Origin: an uncultured Clostridia bacterium
GTDB lineage: Bacteria > Bacillota > Clostridia > Lachnospirales > CAG-274
Length of the DNA stretch: 59,445 bases
Assembly: GCA_947627425.1 (NCBI GenBank)
Contig: CANQVZ010000010.1
Location: 1 to 59,445 of the forward strand
Direction: 5' to 3'
Every line of letters starts with the position of its first letter. Position 1 is the stretch's first letter. A model generated the notes under the pieces. That model was not told the DNA's origin, searched no databases, and saw nothing but the letters and a program-made list of their open reading frames with translations. Of the stretch, positions 25,770 through 33,932 are shown one piece after another. The position numbers and the translations under genes are program-made.

Positions 25770-26888
25770 TTACACCCTCTTGCTATCGCTATAGACATTA
25801 CAGCACTTTCCGCCGACGCTTTTTGAAAGATAGAGCATTTCCTCCGCCTCATGGAAAAGTATGCCGTAGTCCTTTCTTTCCTCATCCTTCATATGTATGG
25901 ATATACCCGCGCTGCAATAGCACATACCGCCCGCTATATCGGCAGAACGCTCCTTGAACGCCTTTTGTATCTTTCGGGCGACAGACTTTATTTTTTCGGG
26001 GCTGTAGTCAAACTCCATGACTATGCAGAATTTATCTCCGCCTATCCTGCCCAAATGCGCCTTGTCATCCATTTTTTCTTCCATTATGGCGCTTAGGAGC
26101 ACAAGCAGCTCATCACCCTTTTTAAAGCCAAGAGTGCTGTTTATGGTCTGAAAATTGTCTATATCGAAAAGCAAAACAGCTGTGTTGTACTTTGAAATGG
26201 CTATGTATACCCTTGAATATATATCAAAGGCGCGCCTGTTGAGCACATGACAGAGAGGATCGACTATGTTCATATCCTTGTACATGGTGCGGTTCCTGTA
26301 GTTGGTGACGCGCAGAGAAAGCACGCTGAAGCTCACCACAACGGCAAGTATGCAGCCCGTAAGGCTTGAAAAAACATCTCTTTTGAACACGGCGTCATCC
26401 TTGCAGATATATGCAAGTATCAAAAACGCCGCCTCGCCGCCGAATATGAGCGCAAGGGATGTTCTTGCCTTCATAATGAGTATAACGGGTATTATGGTGA
26501 ACACAAGCGAAACAAAAACCTGATCCAGATTGGGATAGGGAAAGGCGCAGATGGCTATTGCCGAGGCAAGCATACCCAGATCGAACATAACGCAGAGCAC
26601 ATCGGAATGCTCGGCAGCCATGACCTTATTCTGCTTTACCATAGCCATTATAAGACCGAATGCCGCAAAAAACAGCGCTGCGCCCACATGGTAAACGGTA
26701 ATGTCCCAGTTCTCCACAAGCATACCCGTAAGCGCCGAGCAAACTATAATGGTTATCACCGCTATCCACGAGAGCGTGGAAAGATTGGCTATATTTTTCT
26801 GTGCTATGTCGTGCTCCTCTTCCTCAAAATATCTTTTTTCGTCCTTAAGCCAGCCGGATACGACCGCCGGAACATTTTTGACAGTCAT
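25770..26888 (-). CDS. membrane GGDEF-domain protein with variant GGDKF motif
   Basis: About 372 residues. Residues about 35-205 form roughly six membrane helices (ISWIAVITIIVCSALTG-like segments, then VGAALFFAAFGLIMAMV and others), with no known sensor fold. The C-terminal half is a GGDEF domain: DPLCHVLNRRAFDIYSR, ILLFDIDNFQTINSTLGFKKGDEL-type metal site, and HLGRIGGDKFCIV at the active site. The fourth motif residue, normally Glu, is Lys. As that Glu binds the catalytic metal, diguanylate cyclase activity is doubtful. ATG 26888 is chosen (AGGAG, 9 bases) over a TTG at 26897. It lies beside the EAL-type protein, separated by the repeat. Confidence 0.88.
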   Translation of the reverse strand: MTVKNVPAVVSGWLKDEKRYFEEEEHDIAQKNIANLSTLSWIAVITIIVCSALTGMLVENWDITVYHVGAALFFAAFGLIMAMVKQNKVMAAEHSDVLCVMFDLGMLASAIAICAFPYPNLDQVFVSLVFTIIPVILIMKARTSLALIFGGEAAFLILAYICKDDAVFKRDVFSSLTGCILAVVVSFSVLSLRVTNYRNRTMYKDMNIVDPLCHVLNRRAFDIYSRVYIAISKYNTAVLLFDIDNFQTINSTLGFKKGDELLVLLSAIMEEKMDDKAHLGRIGGDKFCIVMEFDYSPEKIKSVARKIQKAFKERSADIAGGMCYCSAGISIHMKDEERKDYGILFHEAEEMLYLSKSVGGKCCNVYSDSKRV

Positions 26889-27033
26889 TATATTCAACTC
26901 CTCTTTTATAAAACAAACACTTTCAGACCCCTTTTATTCTATATATTTCATTATATAGAAAAATATACAAAATGTCAATTGTGCATAAAATTAAAAATAA
27001 ACCTTTCTTTTAACGATAATATAAAAATTTATC

Positions 27034-27062
27034 TTGTATAAATCGGAATTTAGGTATATTAT
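27034..27062 (+). promoter_or_regulatory. sigma-A promoter of ddl
   Basis: TTGTAT (27034-27039), a 17-base spacer and TATTAT (27057-27062), 33 bases before the ddl start codon, in an AT-rich divergent region. No other regulatory motif was seen there. Confidence 0.55.
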
Positions 27063-27095
27063 TATAGTAAAAGAAAACTGAAAGGAAATAAAGAC

Positions 27096-28160
27096 ATGGC
27101 TAAAAAAGTTATTGCAGTGCTTTTCGGCGGACAGTCCTCCGAGCACGAGGTATCAAAGGTGAGCGCAGCCACCGTTATATCAAAGATAAATCAGGACAAA
27201 TACACGGTCATACCCGTATACATCACAAAGGACGGACATTGGCTTTTGTATGACGGACCTATAGAGAGCATACAGAGCGGCAGCTGGGAAAAATATGCCA
27301 CTACCGCCATATTAAGTCCCGACGCAACGCACAAAGGCTTGTTGAGGATAGTGGGAGATAAGCTCAAGCTCATACCCATAGATCTTGTGTTCCCCGTTCT
27401 GCACGGAGCAATGGGCGAGGATGGCACTATACAGGGACTTCTGGAGCTTGCAAAAATACCCTATGTGGGCTGCGGCGTGCTCAGCTCGGCTGTCAGCATG
27501 AACAAGGCATACACAAAGATAATAGCGGAGAGCATAGGCATAGAGCAGGCAAAGTATACCGTCATATATAGGAGCGAGGTTGAAAACACCATTGAAGAAT
27601 GCATAGACAGAGCCGAGAGCATATGCGGTTATCCCTGCTTTATAAAGCCCGCCTGCGCAGGATCAAGCGTGGGTATAACAAAGGCGCACAACAGAGATGA
27701 GCTTGTGGACGGTCTGTGGATAGCGGCTAAGGAGGACAGGACGATAGTTGTGGAGCAGAACATAACGGGACTGGAGCTTGAATGCGCCGTGCTCGGAAAC
27801 GGCGATGTCAAGGCGGCAGCCGTGGGACAGGTGCTTGCGGCGGCGGAGTTCTATGACTATGACGCAAAGTACAACAACAAGGAGTCCAAAACGGTCATAC
27901 CCGCGCCCATACCCGATGACAAGGCGGAGGAGATAAGAAGTCAGTCGGTAAGGATATTCAAGGCGCTTGACGGCAAGGGACTTGCAAGAGTGGATTTCTT
28001 CCTTGAGGAAGGCGGAAGGATAGTTTTCAACGAGATAAACACTCTCCCCGGTTTCACTCCCATAAGTATGTATCCCATGCTTTTCAACGAGGTGGGACTT
28101 AGCACGGAGGAGCTTGTAGACAAGCTTATAGAGCTTGGCTTCAGCAGAAATGAGGACTGA
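27096..28160 (+). CDS. ddl: D-alanine--D-alanine ligase
   Basis: ATP-grasp enzyme that joins two D-alanines for the peptidoglycan stem peptide. The N-terminal signature VIAVLFGGQSSEHEVSKVSA is diagnostic. LVFPVLHGAMGEDGTIQGLL, PYVGCGVLSSAVSMNKAYTK (with the region controlling the active-site loop) and FIKPACAGSSVGITKAHN also match. RVDFFLEEGGRIVFNEINTLPGFTPISMYP ends the ATP-grasp core. At 354 residues it is typical. Whether it makes D-Ala-D-Ala or a variant depsipeptide cannot be told with certainty. Four bases separate it from murI, so the two probably form an operon supplying D-amino acids to the wall. Confidence 0.95.
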   Translation: MAKKVIAVLFGGQSSEHEVSKVSAATVISKINQDKYTVIPVYITKDGHWLLYDGPIESIQSGSWEKYATTAILSPDATHKGLLRIVGDKLKLIPIDLVFPVLHGAMGEDGTIQGLLELAKIPYVGCGVLSSAVSMNKAYTKIIAESIGIEQAKYTVIYRSEVENTIEECIDRAESICGYPCFIKPACAGSSVGITKAHNRDELVDGLWIAAKEDRTIVVEQNITGLELECAVLGNGDVKAAAVGQVLAAAEFYDYDAKYNNKESKTVIPAPIPDDKAEEIRSQSVRIFKALDGKGLARVDFFLEEGGRIVFNEINTLPGFTPISMYPMLFNEVGLSTEELVDKLIELGFSRNED

Positions 28161-28164
28161 AAAA

Positions 28165-28971
28165 ATGGACAAACGACCAATAGGCATATTTGATTCGGGC
28201 GTAGGCGGACTGACCGTTGTGAAGCAGATAATAAAGATGCTGCCCGAGGAGGATATTATATATTTCGGAGATACGGCGCGCGTGCCATACGGCGCAAAGA
28301 GCAAGGCTACCGTCACAAAATTCTCCGAGCAGATAATAAGATTTTTAAAGACCAAAAATGTGAAGGCTATAGTGATAGCCTGCAACACGGTAAGCTCCAA
28401 CTGCTACGAAAGCCTTTCGGAGACCTTCCCCGAGCTGCCCATAATAGAGGTGGTGACATCGGGCGTGGAGACCTGCATAAGCGTTACCAAAAACAAGAAG
28501 GTGGGGCTTATAGGCACGCAGGCGACAGTCAGCTCCGGCGCATACGAGAGAAGGCTCAAAAGAGCCGACAGCGAAATAGAGGTATACAAAAAAGCCTGTC
28601 CGCTGTTTGTGCCTCTTGCGGAGGAGGGCTGGACCAACAACGAGATAGCGCGCCTGACGGTAAAGGAATATCTCAGCGGACTTGTGGAAAAGGGTATAGA
28701 TTCGCTCATTCTGGGCTGCACCCACTACCCCATATTAAAAAGCTGCATAGGCGAATTTGTGGGCGAAAATGTTACCATAGTCGATCCCGCAAAGGTCACG
28801 GCGCAGAAGCTCAAGGAATTCCTCGCCGAACACGATATGCTATCGGGCAATACCTCGGAGGGCAAGAGAGAATTTTATGTAAGCGACGATTATGCAAACT
28901 TTGACACGATGTGTTTAATAGTGCTTTCATCGCCGTGCAGGGCGGAGAAGGTGGATATTGAGAAGTATTGA
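28165..28971 (+). CDS. murI: glutamate racemase
   Basis: Makes D-glutamate for peptidoglycan. The start is ATG 28165 (MDKRPIGIFDSGVGGLTVVK), not an in-frame codon inside ddl. The two catalytic cysteines are present: Cys73 in ACNTVSSNC and Cys185 in LGCTHYPIL. The phrase DSGVGGLT and the YFGDTARVPYGAKS block are family hallmarks. It has 268 residues. It follows ddl by four bases and converges on the L,D-transpeptidase gene; the two stop codons are only 17 bases apart and share a terminator. Confidence 0.97.
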   Translation: MDKRPIGIFDSGVGGLTVVKQIIKMLPEEDIIYFGDTARVPYGAKSKATVTKFSEQIIRFLKTKNVKAIVIACNTVSSNCYESLSETFPELPIIEVVTSGVETCISVTKNKKVGLIGTQATVSSGAYERRLKRADSEIEVYKKACPLFVPLAEEGWTNNEIARLTVKEYLSGLVEKGIDSLILGCTHYPILKSCIGEFVGENVTIVDPAKVTAQKLKEFLAEHDMLSGNTSEGKREFYVSDDYANFDTMCLIVLSSPCRAEKVDIEKY

Positions 28972-28972
28972 T

Positions 28973-29012
28973 AAATACGGCAGAGGGTCAATAGACCCAT
29001 ACTGCCGTATTT
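28973..29012. terminator. bidirectional terminator between murI and the L,D-transpeptidase gene
   Basis: AAATACGGCAG (28973-28983) pairs with CTGCCGTATTT (29002-29012). Inside is a second helix GGGTC/GACCC. It overlaps the last codons of the transpeptidase gene, so terminator and coding sequence share bases. Confidence 0.8.
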
Positions 29013-29737
29013 CTTTCTATATTGTCATAAAACCACTTCGCGTCCTCAACGCTCATGCGGACGCAGCCGCCGGAGCTTTTTCTGCCCAGCGTGGGATCGG
29101 TTATATTGCCCTCTCTGTCCATAGCTACCGAGTGAAAAAGATAGCTCCCGTTAAATCTCATCCAATATTTTGCCCCGCTTTTAAGCCTTTCGGAATAAAA
29201 TCTCTCGCCCTTATCCCCCGTTTCAAAGCTTCCCCGCGTGGTGGGCGTTTTGTTTCTGCCCGTGGAGCAGACTATTCTTTTTTCTATCTCCCTTTTTCCG
29301 TTCTCTCCCTTAAGCACATACACACGCTGTCTGTCTATATCCACCCACACAACATGGGGCGTCCTGCTTTTAAGAGCGGAATTGGCATAGTCCGTTATGA
29401 CCTTGTCGCTGAGCTGCGCCGTATTCGTAGGTCTGTCGGGCGGGATATCGAGGCATACGCCCTTCACCCAGCCCATGCTGTTTTTGTGGCGTATATAATA
29501 CCACCTTGCGCCTATATCCCGCAGTATCTCGACCTTTGCGCCCGAAATAATGAGATCCGTAGCCTTGCCGTCCACAGATTCATACATAACCGCGCCCTTG
29601 GGCACATTCGCCATAACGACCGAGGGACGGAAAATATCGGGCACAGTGCTTGCCCGCGCATAGGTATTGCGCAGTATGACAAGCGCAAGACTTACGGCAA
29701 TTATGCCCGCGCCCGCAAAAATATAGCCTTTTTTCAT
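28988..29737 (-). CDS. L,D-transpeptidase (YkuD family)
   Basis: Extracytoplasmic enzyme that makes 3-3 cross-links in peptidoglycan or attaches proteins to it. An N-terminal signal anchor (about 5-24) precedes an SH3-like domain (about 40-95, VPKGAVMYESVDGKATDLII and WYYIRHKNSMGWVKG). The YkuD domain (about 125-249) has VVWVDIDRQRVYVLKG, TPTTRGSFETGDKG, YLFHSVAMD and the catalytic SSGGCVRMS, with His and Cys (about residue 222) in place. It has 249 residues. It fits the wall-synthesis neighbourhood of ddl and murI, though transcribed towards them. Confidence 0.94.
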   Translation of the reverse strand: MKKGYIFAGAGIIAVSLALVILRNTYARASTVPDIFRPSVVMANVPKGAVMYESVDGKATDLIISGAKVEILRDIGARWYYIRHKNSMGWVKGVCLDIPPDRPTNTAQLSDKVITDYANSALKSRTPHVVWVDIDRQRVYVLKGENGKREIEKRIVCSTGRNKTPTTRGSFETGDKGERFYSERLKSGAKYWMRFNGSYLFHSVAMDREGNITDPTLGRKSSGGCVRMSVEDAKWFYDNIERNTAVWVY

Positions 29738-29823
29738 ATTATCACCTCTTAATATATTATTTTTGCCAACTGCGGTTTATAAATACCCATATATGTTTTT
29801 TTGATATATATTTTATATTTTTA

Positions 29824-29851
29824 TTGCAATATTTTAATTTTAGTGTAAAAT
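29824..29851 (+). promoter_or_regulatory. promoter of nadB
   Basis: TTGCAA (29824-29829), a 16-base spacer and TAAAAT (29846-29851), preceded directly by TG. It lies 43 bases before the nadB start. I did not see a clear NadR or NiaR operator. Confidence 0.5.
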
Positions 29852-29894
29852 TAGAATATAGAGTTGAAAAACCGTTTACCGAAAGGACAAAAAT

Positions 29895-31379
29895 ATGAAA
29901 AAAATAGCGTATAAAAACTGCGGTATACTTATAATAGGCTCGGGCATAGGCGCGCTTAGCGTTTCATCGGAGCTATGCAAATTTCACAAGAAGGTGACAG
30001 TCATAACAAAGGGACTCAGAAAGGCGTGCAATTCCTCGCTGGCGCAGGGAGGAATATCCGTTGCGCTCTCCGAAAACGACAGCGCCAAGCTGCACTTTGA
30101 GGACACCATGGAGGCAGGCTGTAACCTTAACGATGCGGACGCCGTGATGAAGCTCGTTTCGGAGGCTCCGCAGGTCATACTGGACTTTATAAAAAGCGGT
30201 ATGGAGTTTGACAGGGACGAAAACGGCGCTCTATGCTTCGGCAGAGAGGGCGCGCACAGGATAAACAGGATAGTTCACGCAGGCGGCGACAGAACTGGAT
30301 TGAGAGTGGTGGAGCAGCTTTTGAGGAACATCACATCGGATGTTACCATAGAGCAGAACGAAATGGCTCTGGAGCTTATAGCAAGGGACGGAAAGTGTGC
30401 GGGAGTGCTGGCAAGAAATTCAAAAACAGGCGAAATAACAGCCTACAAGGCGGACTGCACCATATTGGCAACGGGCGGTATAGGTCAGCTGTACCCCTCC
30501 ACATCAAACGACGCCACAATAACGGGCGACGGCATAGCCATGGCATACAGAGCCGGATGCAGGCTTAAGAATCTGGAGTTTATACAGTTTCACCCCACAA
30601 TGCTCACAATAGACGGCAAGGCTTACGGGCTTGTATCGGAGGCTGTGAGGGGCGCGGGCGGCGTGCTCATAAACGACAGGGGCGACAAAATAATGGAAAA
30701 TGTACACCCCATGAAGGACCTTGCGCCGAGGGATGTTGTGGCAAGAGAGGTGTACGCCCACTACCTCAAGGGCGAGAAAATATATCTGGACATATCGGCA
30801 ATCGAGGACTTCAGCGAGAAATTCCCCACGGTAACGCAGATATGCGAGGAGCACGGCGCAGATATAAAAAGCGGAAAAATACCCGTTGCTCCGGGCGCTC
30901 ACTTCCACATGGGCGGAGTTGAGGCGACAACGGAAGGCATAACGAACATAGAGGGACTTTTTGCCGTGGGCGAGACTGCTTGCACAGGCGTTCACGGCGC
31001 AAACAGACTGGCAAGCAATTCGCTTCTGGAAGGGCTTGTTTTCGGCAAGCTTCTGGCTGACTACATAGTGAATAATCCGCAAAAGGGCGCGGACATAACG
31101 CCCGAAATACCCGAAACAAGGCTCGGCAAGCTCCCCTCAAAGGCGGAGATACAGTCCAAAATGATGGAATTTCTGGGAATCGTAAGACACAGCGAGGATA
31201 TGAAGAAGGCTATAGGCTGGTTTGAGCAGTTCTCGCCGGACGGGAAATTCGGCAGGATAGATGTTGTAAATACCGACGACGAGAGCATAGAAATATACAA
31301 TATGCTTACAACAGGCTGGCTCATAGCTAAAGCCGCCGCCGAGAGGAAGGAAAGCGTCGGGGCGCATTATGTGGAGTAG
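29895..31379 (+). CDS. nadB: L-aspartate oxidase
   Basis: Flavoenzyme that oxidises L-aspartate to iminoaspartate, the first step of NAD synthesis; NadA then uses it to make quinolinate. The FAD-binding N-terminus reads GILIIGSGIGALSVSSEL. Family marks include CNSSLAQGGISVALS, AHRINRIVHAGGDRTGLRVV, YPSTSNDATITGDGIAMAYRAG, EFIQFHPTML, MGGVEATTEGIT and ETACTGVHGANRLASNSLLEGL. The length is 494 residues; the C-terminal helical domain is somewhat short. No nadA or nadC lies next to it in the window. The gene is monocistronic, with promoter and repeat flanks. Confidence 0.95.
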   Translation: MKKIAYKNCGILIIGSGIGALSVSSELCKFHKKVTVITKGLRKACNSSLAQGGISVALSENDSAKLHFEDTMEAGCNLNDADAVMKLVSEAPQVILDFIKSGMEFDRDENGALCFGREGAHRINRIVHAGGDRTGLRVVEQLLRNITSDVTIEQNEMALELIARDGKCAGVLARNSKTGEITAYKADCTILATGGIGQLYPSTSNDATITGDGIAMAYRAGCRLKNLEFIQFHPTMLTIDGKAYGLVSEAVRGAGGVLINDRGDKIMENVHPMKDLAPRDVVAREVYAHYLKGEKIYLDISAIEDFSEKFPTVTQICEEHGADIKSGKIPVAPGAHFHMGGVEATTEGITNIEGLFAVGETACTGVHGANRLASNSLLEGLVFGKLLADYIVNNPQKGADITPEIPETRLGKLPSKAEIQSKMMEFLGIVRHSEDMKKAIGWFEQFSPDGKFGRIDVVNTDDESIEIYNMLTTGWLIAKAAAERKESVGAHYVE

Positions 31380-31399
31380 TTTACTCAATGAAAAAACAA

Positions 31400-31541
31400 C
31401 AAGACTTGCAAGCAAGTCTTGTACCCTACCACCGCAAGCGGTCCCCCTCCCCTGAAAGGGGAGGCAAGAATTTTGGGTTTTCTTACTCTCGGCTCCCCTA
31501 CGGGGGAGCTGTCAACTCAAAGAGTTGACTGAGGGGGTCAC
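31400..31541. repeat. palindromic repeat after nadB
   Basis: A 10-bp hairpin (CAAGACTTGC, AA, GCAAGTCTTG; 31400-31421) follows the nadB stop, then the GC-rich module: the CCCCTCCCCTGAAAGGGGAG hairpin, as at 29-48, and GGGGGAGCTGTC-AACTCAAAGAGTT-GACTGAGGGGG. So it repeats the 1-126 module almost in full and in the same order. It has no TGTCGA ends and no duplicated terminator. It may also terminate nadB, but there is no T-run after the hairpin. Confidence 0.7.
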
Positions 31542-31581
31542 CGAAAAAGATAATTAATCATATTAGGCATGATATTACTAA

Positions 31582-31613
31582 TAAAAAAAAGAACCTTGCG
31601 GTTCTTTTTTTAT
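31582..31613. terminator. terminator of infC-rpmI-rplT
   Basis: Stem AAGAACC (31589-31595) and GGTTCTT (31600-31606) with a TTGC loop and A and T tracts on both sides. It ends the ribosomal protein operon on the minus strand and can also stop nadB read-through on the plus strand. Confidence 0.9.
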
Positions 31614-31622
31614 TTCAAATTA

Positions 31623-31976
31623 TTAAAGTGCAGCCTTTGCCTTATCCACAAGAGCTGTGAATGCAGGCATATCGTTGACTGCGAGTTCTGCGAGCATCTT
31701 TCTGTTGATGCCTATCTCTGCCTTCTTAAGACCGTTCATAAGTCTGCTGTAAGAGATGTCGTTCATTCTTGCGGCAGCGTTTATTCTTACTATCCAAAGT
31801 CTTCTGTAGGCTCTCTTGGTCTGCTTTCTGCCTGCGAAGCTATGAGCCATAGCCTTCATGACAGACTGCTTTGCTACTCTGTACTGCTTGCTTCTTGCGC
31901 CGTAGTAGCCCTTTGCCATCTTTAATACTTTCTTATGTCTTTTGCGTGCATTGAGCGCACCTTTTACTCTAGCCAT
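31623..31976 (-). CDS. rplT: 50S ribosomal protein L20
   Basis: Binds 23S rRNA early in 50S assembly. In Firmicutes it also represses its own operon by binding the leader RNA. The N-terminal block [25 protein letters not shown] and [20 protein letters not shown] are standard L20. 117 residues, normal. It is third in infC-rpmI-rplT, 14 bases after rpmI, with a good Shine-Dalgarno (AAGGAGG). Confidence 0.98.
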   Translation of the reverse strand: MARVKGALNARKRHKKVLKMAKGYYGARSKQYRVAKQSVMKAMAHSFAGRKQTKRAYRRLWIVRINAAARMNDISYSRLMNGLKKAEIGINRKMLAELAVNDMPAFTALVDKAKAAL

Positions 31977-31990
31977 TTATAGTGTCCTCC

Positions 31991-32188
31991 TTAGATATAT
32001 GGTAATTCCTTCTTCATGACCTTAACATTGGTGGGGTCTACAAGAGTAGCCTTTCTGAGGTTCCTCTTTCTCTTTGTGTTCATCTTTGTCAAGATGTGCT
32101 GTTTGTTGGCCTTAGTTCTCTTGATCTTACCTGTACCTGTGATAGACACGCGCTTTGCAACGGCCTTTCTTGTCTTTAATTTAGGCAT
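31991..32188 (-). CDS. rpmI: 50S ribosomal protein L35
   Basis: A 65-residue, very basic protein of the large subunit. [20 protein letters not shown] followed by [31 protein letters not shown] matches L35 throughout. It lies 24 bases after infC and 14 before rplT, as in nearly all bacteria. Confidence 0.98.
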   Translation of the reverse strand: MPKLKTRKAVAKRVSITGTGKIKRTKANKQHILTKMNTKRKRNLRKATLVDPTNVKVMKKELPYI

Positions 32189-32212
32189 TTTAACATTCCT
32201 CCCGAAAAAAAT

Positions 32213-32722
32213 TTAATTAGCTTTGGGACCTAAAAACATAGCCATAGTCCTGGCCTCCATTTTAGGCTCCTTTTCAATTTGACCAAACTCCGAAACCTGT
32301 TCGGCAAAGTCTCTCATTATCTGAGCAGCAGTCTCCTGGCGCGCAAGCTCACGGCCTCTGAACCTGATGCTTACCTTAACCTTATTGCCGGCTTTAAGGA
32401 ACTTCACAGCATTCTTCACCTTTACCTGGACATCGTGAGTGTCGATATTCGGAGAAAGCCTGACCTCCTTGGTCTCGACAGTTTTCTGCTTCTTCTTGGC
32501 TTCCTTTTCCTTCTTGGCAAGGTCAAATTTGTACTTGCTGTAGTCCATAATTTTGCAAACAGGCGGTTTTGCCTGGGGTGATATCTTAACAAGGTCAAGA
32601 TTTTTGTCATCTGCAAGCTTCTGAGCCTCCTTGGCAGTCATTATGCCTATCTGCTCGCCTGTTTCGCTGATAAGACGAATTTCCTTATCTCTTATCTGTC
32701 CGTTGATCATTAAATCGGTAAT
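32213..32722 (-). CDS. infC: translation initiation factor IF-3 (probable ATT start)
   Basis: Prevents premature subunit joining and checks start-codon fidelity. The N-terminal domain has INGQIRDKEIRLISETGEQ and VKISPQAKPPVCKIMDYSKYK. The C-terminal domain has VKVSIRFRGRELARQ, and it ends MEARTMAMFLGPKAN. The open frame reaches a TTG at 32737, but that codon would lie before the Shine-Dalgarno. GGGAGGT is followed, six bases on, by ATT (32722-32720), giving TDLMINGQIRDKE. AUU starts are known for infC in E. coli and Bacillus, where they allow autoregulation by IF-3. The other option is ATG 32710, with poorer spacing. Confidence 0.95.
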   Translation of the reverse strand: MTDLMINGQIRDKEIRLISETGEQIGIMTAKEAQKLADDKNLDLVKISPQAKPPVCKIMDYSKYKFDLAKKEKEAKKKQKTVETKEVRLSPNIDTHDVQVKVKNAVKFLKAGNKVKVSIRFRGRELARQETAAQIMRDFAEQVSEFGQIEKEPKMEARTMAMFLGPKAN

Positions 32723-32739
32723 AGTAGCACCTCCCAATA

Positions 32740-32903
32740 AAAAATACTGCTGCTTGAATGATTATTGCTCCCGGGAAAATAAAAAAAGCAGACAAAGTCC
32801 GCTCGTATTCCCGCAAATTTGCACATATAGCAAAAAATGTCAGACCTCAAAGCACGGTAGCCGTAAGGTGAGAAGTGGAGCTTCTTCTTTGATAACAGAT
32901 GTT
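32740..32903 (-). promoter_or_regulatory. L20-type leader RNA with attenuator before infC
   Basis: The 5' leader between the promoter and infC is about 160 bases. On the minus strand it contains the paired GAAGAAGCTCCACTTCTC, a second element around ACGGCTACCGTG, and then a terminator-like hairpin AGCGGAC-TTT-GTCTGCT with seven T residues (32779-32803). Firmicute infC operons carry leaders where L20 binding favours such a terminator. The layout fits, but the L20-binding core was not matched base by base. Confidence 0.65.
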
Positions 32904-32932
32904 ATTTTAACATAATATGGTGTGTTTGTCAA
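32904..32932 (-). promoter_or_regulatory. sigma-A promoter of infC-rpmI-rplT
   Basis: On the minus strand, a perfect TTGACA (32932-32927), a 17-base spacer and TAAAAT (32909-32904). Transcription would start just before the leader. Confidence 0.85.
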
Positions 32933-33053
32933 CCGGTTTTTTTCAAAAAGGCTCGGAAATAAATTTATAAGAAATAAAATCGGGGGGAAGATGGTTTAAG
33001 ACCGTCCTAAAGTATATCTTAAAATGCATTGAAAATGAGGAAATTTTTATGAC

Positions 33054-33083
33054 AAAAAAGAGCGGAAAATCCGCTCTTTTTTA
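33054..33083. terminator. terminator of the rnf operon
   Basis: GAGCGGA (33060-33066), AAA and TCCGCTC (33070-33076), flanked by A and T tracts. It lies about 10 bases after the rnfB stop codon on the minus strand. Confidence 0.9.
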
Positions 33084-33092
33084 TGCTTATAT

Positions 33093-33917
33093 TTAAGCCT
33101 CGTATTTTATTATAGCGCCTCTTGGGCATTCGCTCACGCACTTGCCGCACTGAGTACACTTGCTGTAGTCTATCTTGGCTATCTTTGCGGGAGGTACGAG
33201 ATTGCCTATGGTCTTCATCTCTATAGCCTCGGAAGGACAGCCCTTTGCGCACTTGCCGCAGCCTATGCAGGCAGTCGTACAAGCCTTCATAGCCACAGCC
33301 GCCTGATCGAGTGAATTACAGGTCACTCTCACGAGCTTATCATAGGGCACAAGCTCTATGAGGCTCTTGGGACAAGCCTTTATACAAGCTCCGCAGGCAA
33401 CACATTTGTCCTTATCCACAACGGCTACGCCGTTCACAACATGGATAGCGTCGAACGCGCAGGCAGCAACACAGCTTCCGTCACCCAGACAGCCGTGCGC
33501 ACAAGCCTTATGTCCGCCCGAAACGCTTGCCTCAAAGCGACAATCGTCTGCGCCGTAGTATTCATATCTGGACTTTGCCTTGTCGCAGTCGCCCTGACAC
33601 TTCACAAAGGCAGTCATCTTTTCGGCAGAGCCTGCCTCAACTCCCATTACCTCGGCTACCTTGCCCGCTACGCCTGCTCCGCCTACGGGACAGGCATTGA
33701 CGGGAGCCTCGCCCTTTGCTATTGCCTCGGCAAGAGCATCACAGCCCGCAAATCCGCAGCCGCCGCAGTTTGCGCCCGGCAGACACTCTCTTATGAGAGG
33801 CACCTTGGGGTCCTGCTCTACCTTGAAAATGATAGAAGCAAAGCCGAGAACTATACCGAAAATCACGCCCATACAGCCTAAAACAAGTACGGGAAATAAA
33901 ATTGCATTAATATCCAT
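33093..33917 (-). CDS. rnfB: Rnf complex iron-sulfur subunit RnfB
   Basis: Electron-entry subunit that accepts electrons from ferredoxin for the Na+ or H+ pumping Rnf complex. An N-terminal membrane helix (about 5-28) is followed by the RnfB Fe-S domain: CLPGANCGGCGFAGCDALAEA and NACPVGG. Ferredoxin-type clusters come next: GCLGDGSCVAACAF, CVACGACIKACPKSLI, CIGCGKCAKGCPSEAI and CTQCGKCVSECPRGAI. At 274 residues it is a long clostridial type. It is the last gene of rnfCDGEAB, 15 bases after rnfA. Confidence 0.97.
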   Translation of the reverse strand: MDINAILFPVLVLGCMGVIFGIVLGFASIIFKVEQDPKVPLIRECLPGANCGGCGFAGCDALAEAIAKGEAPVNACPVGGAGVAGKVAEVMGVEAGSAEKMTAFVKCQGDCDKAKSRYEYYGADDCRFEASVSGGHKACAHGCLGDGSCVAACAFDAIHVVNGVAVVDKDKCVACGACIKACPKSLIELVPYDKLVRVTCNSLDQAAVAMKACTTACIGCGKCAKGCPSEAIEMKTIGNLVPPAKIAKIDYSKCTQCGKCVSECPRGAIIKYEA

Positions 33918-33932
33918 TTTAAACCCTCCTTA

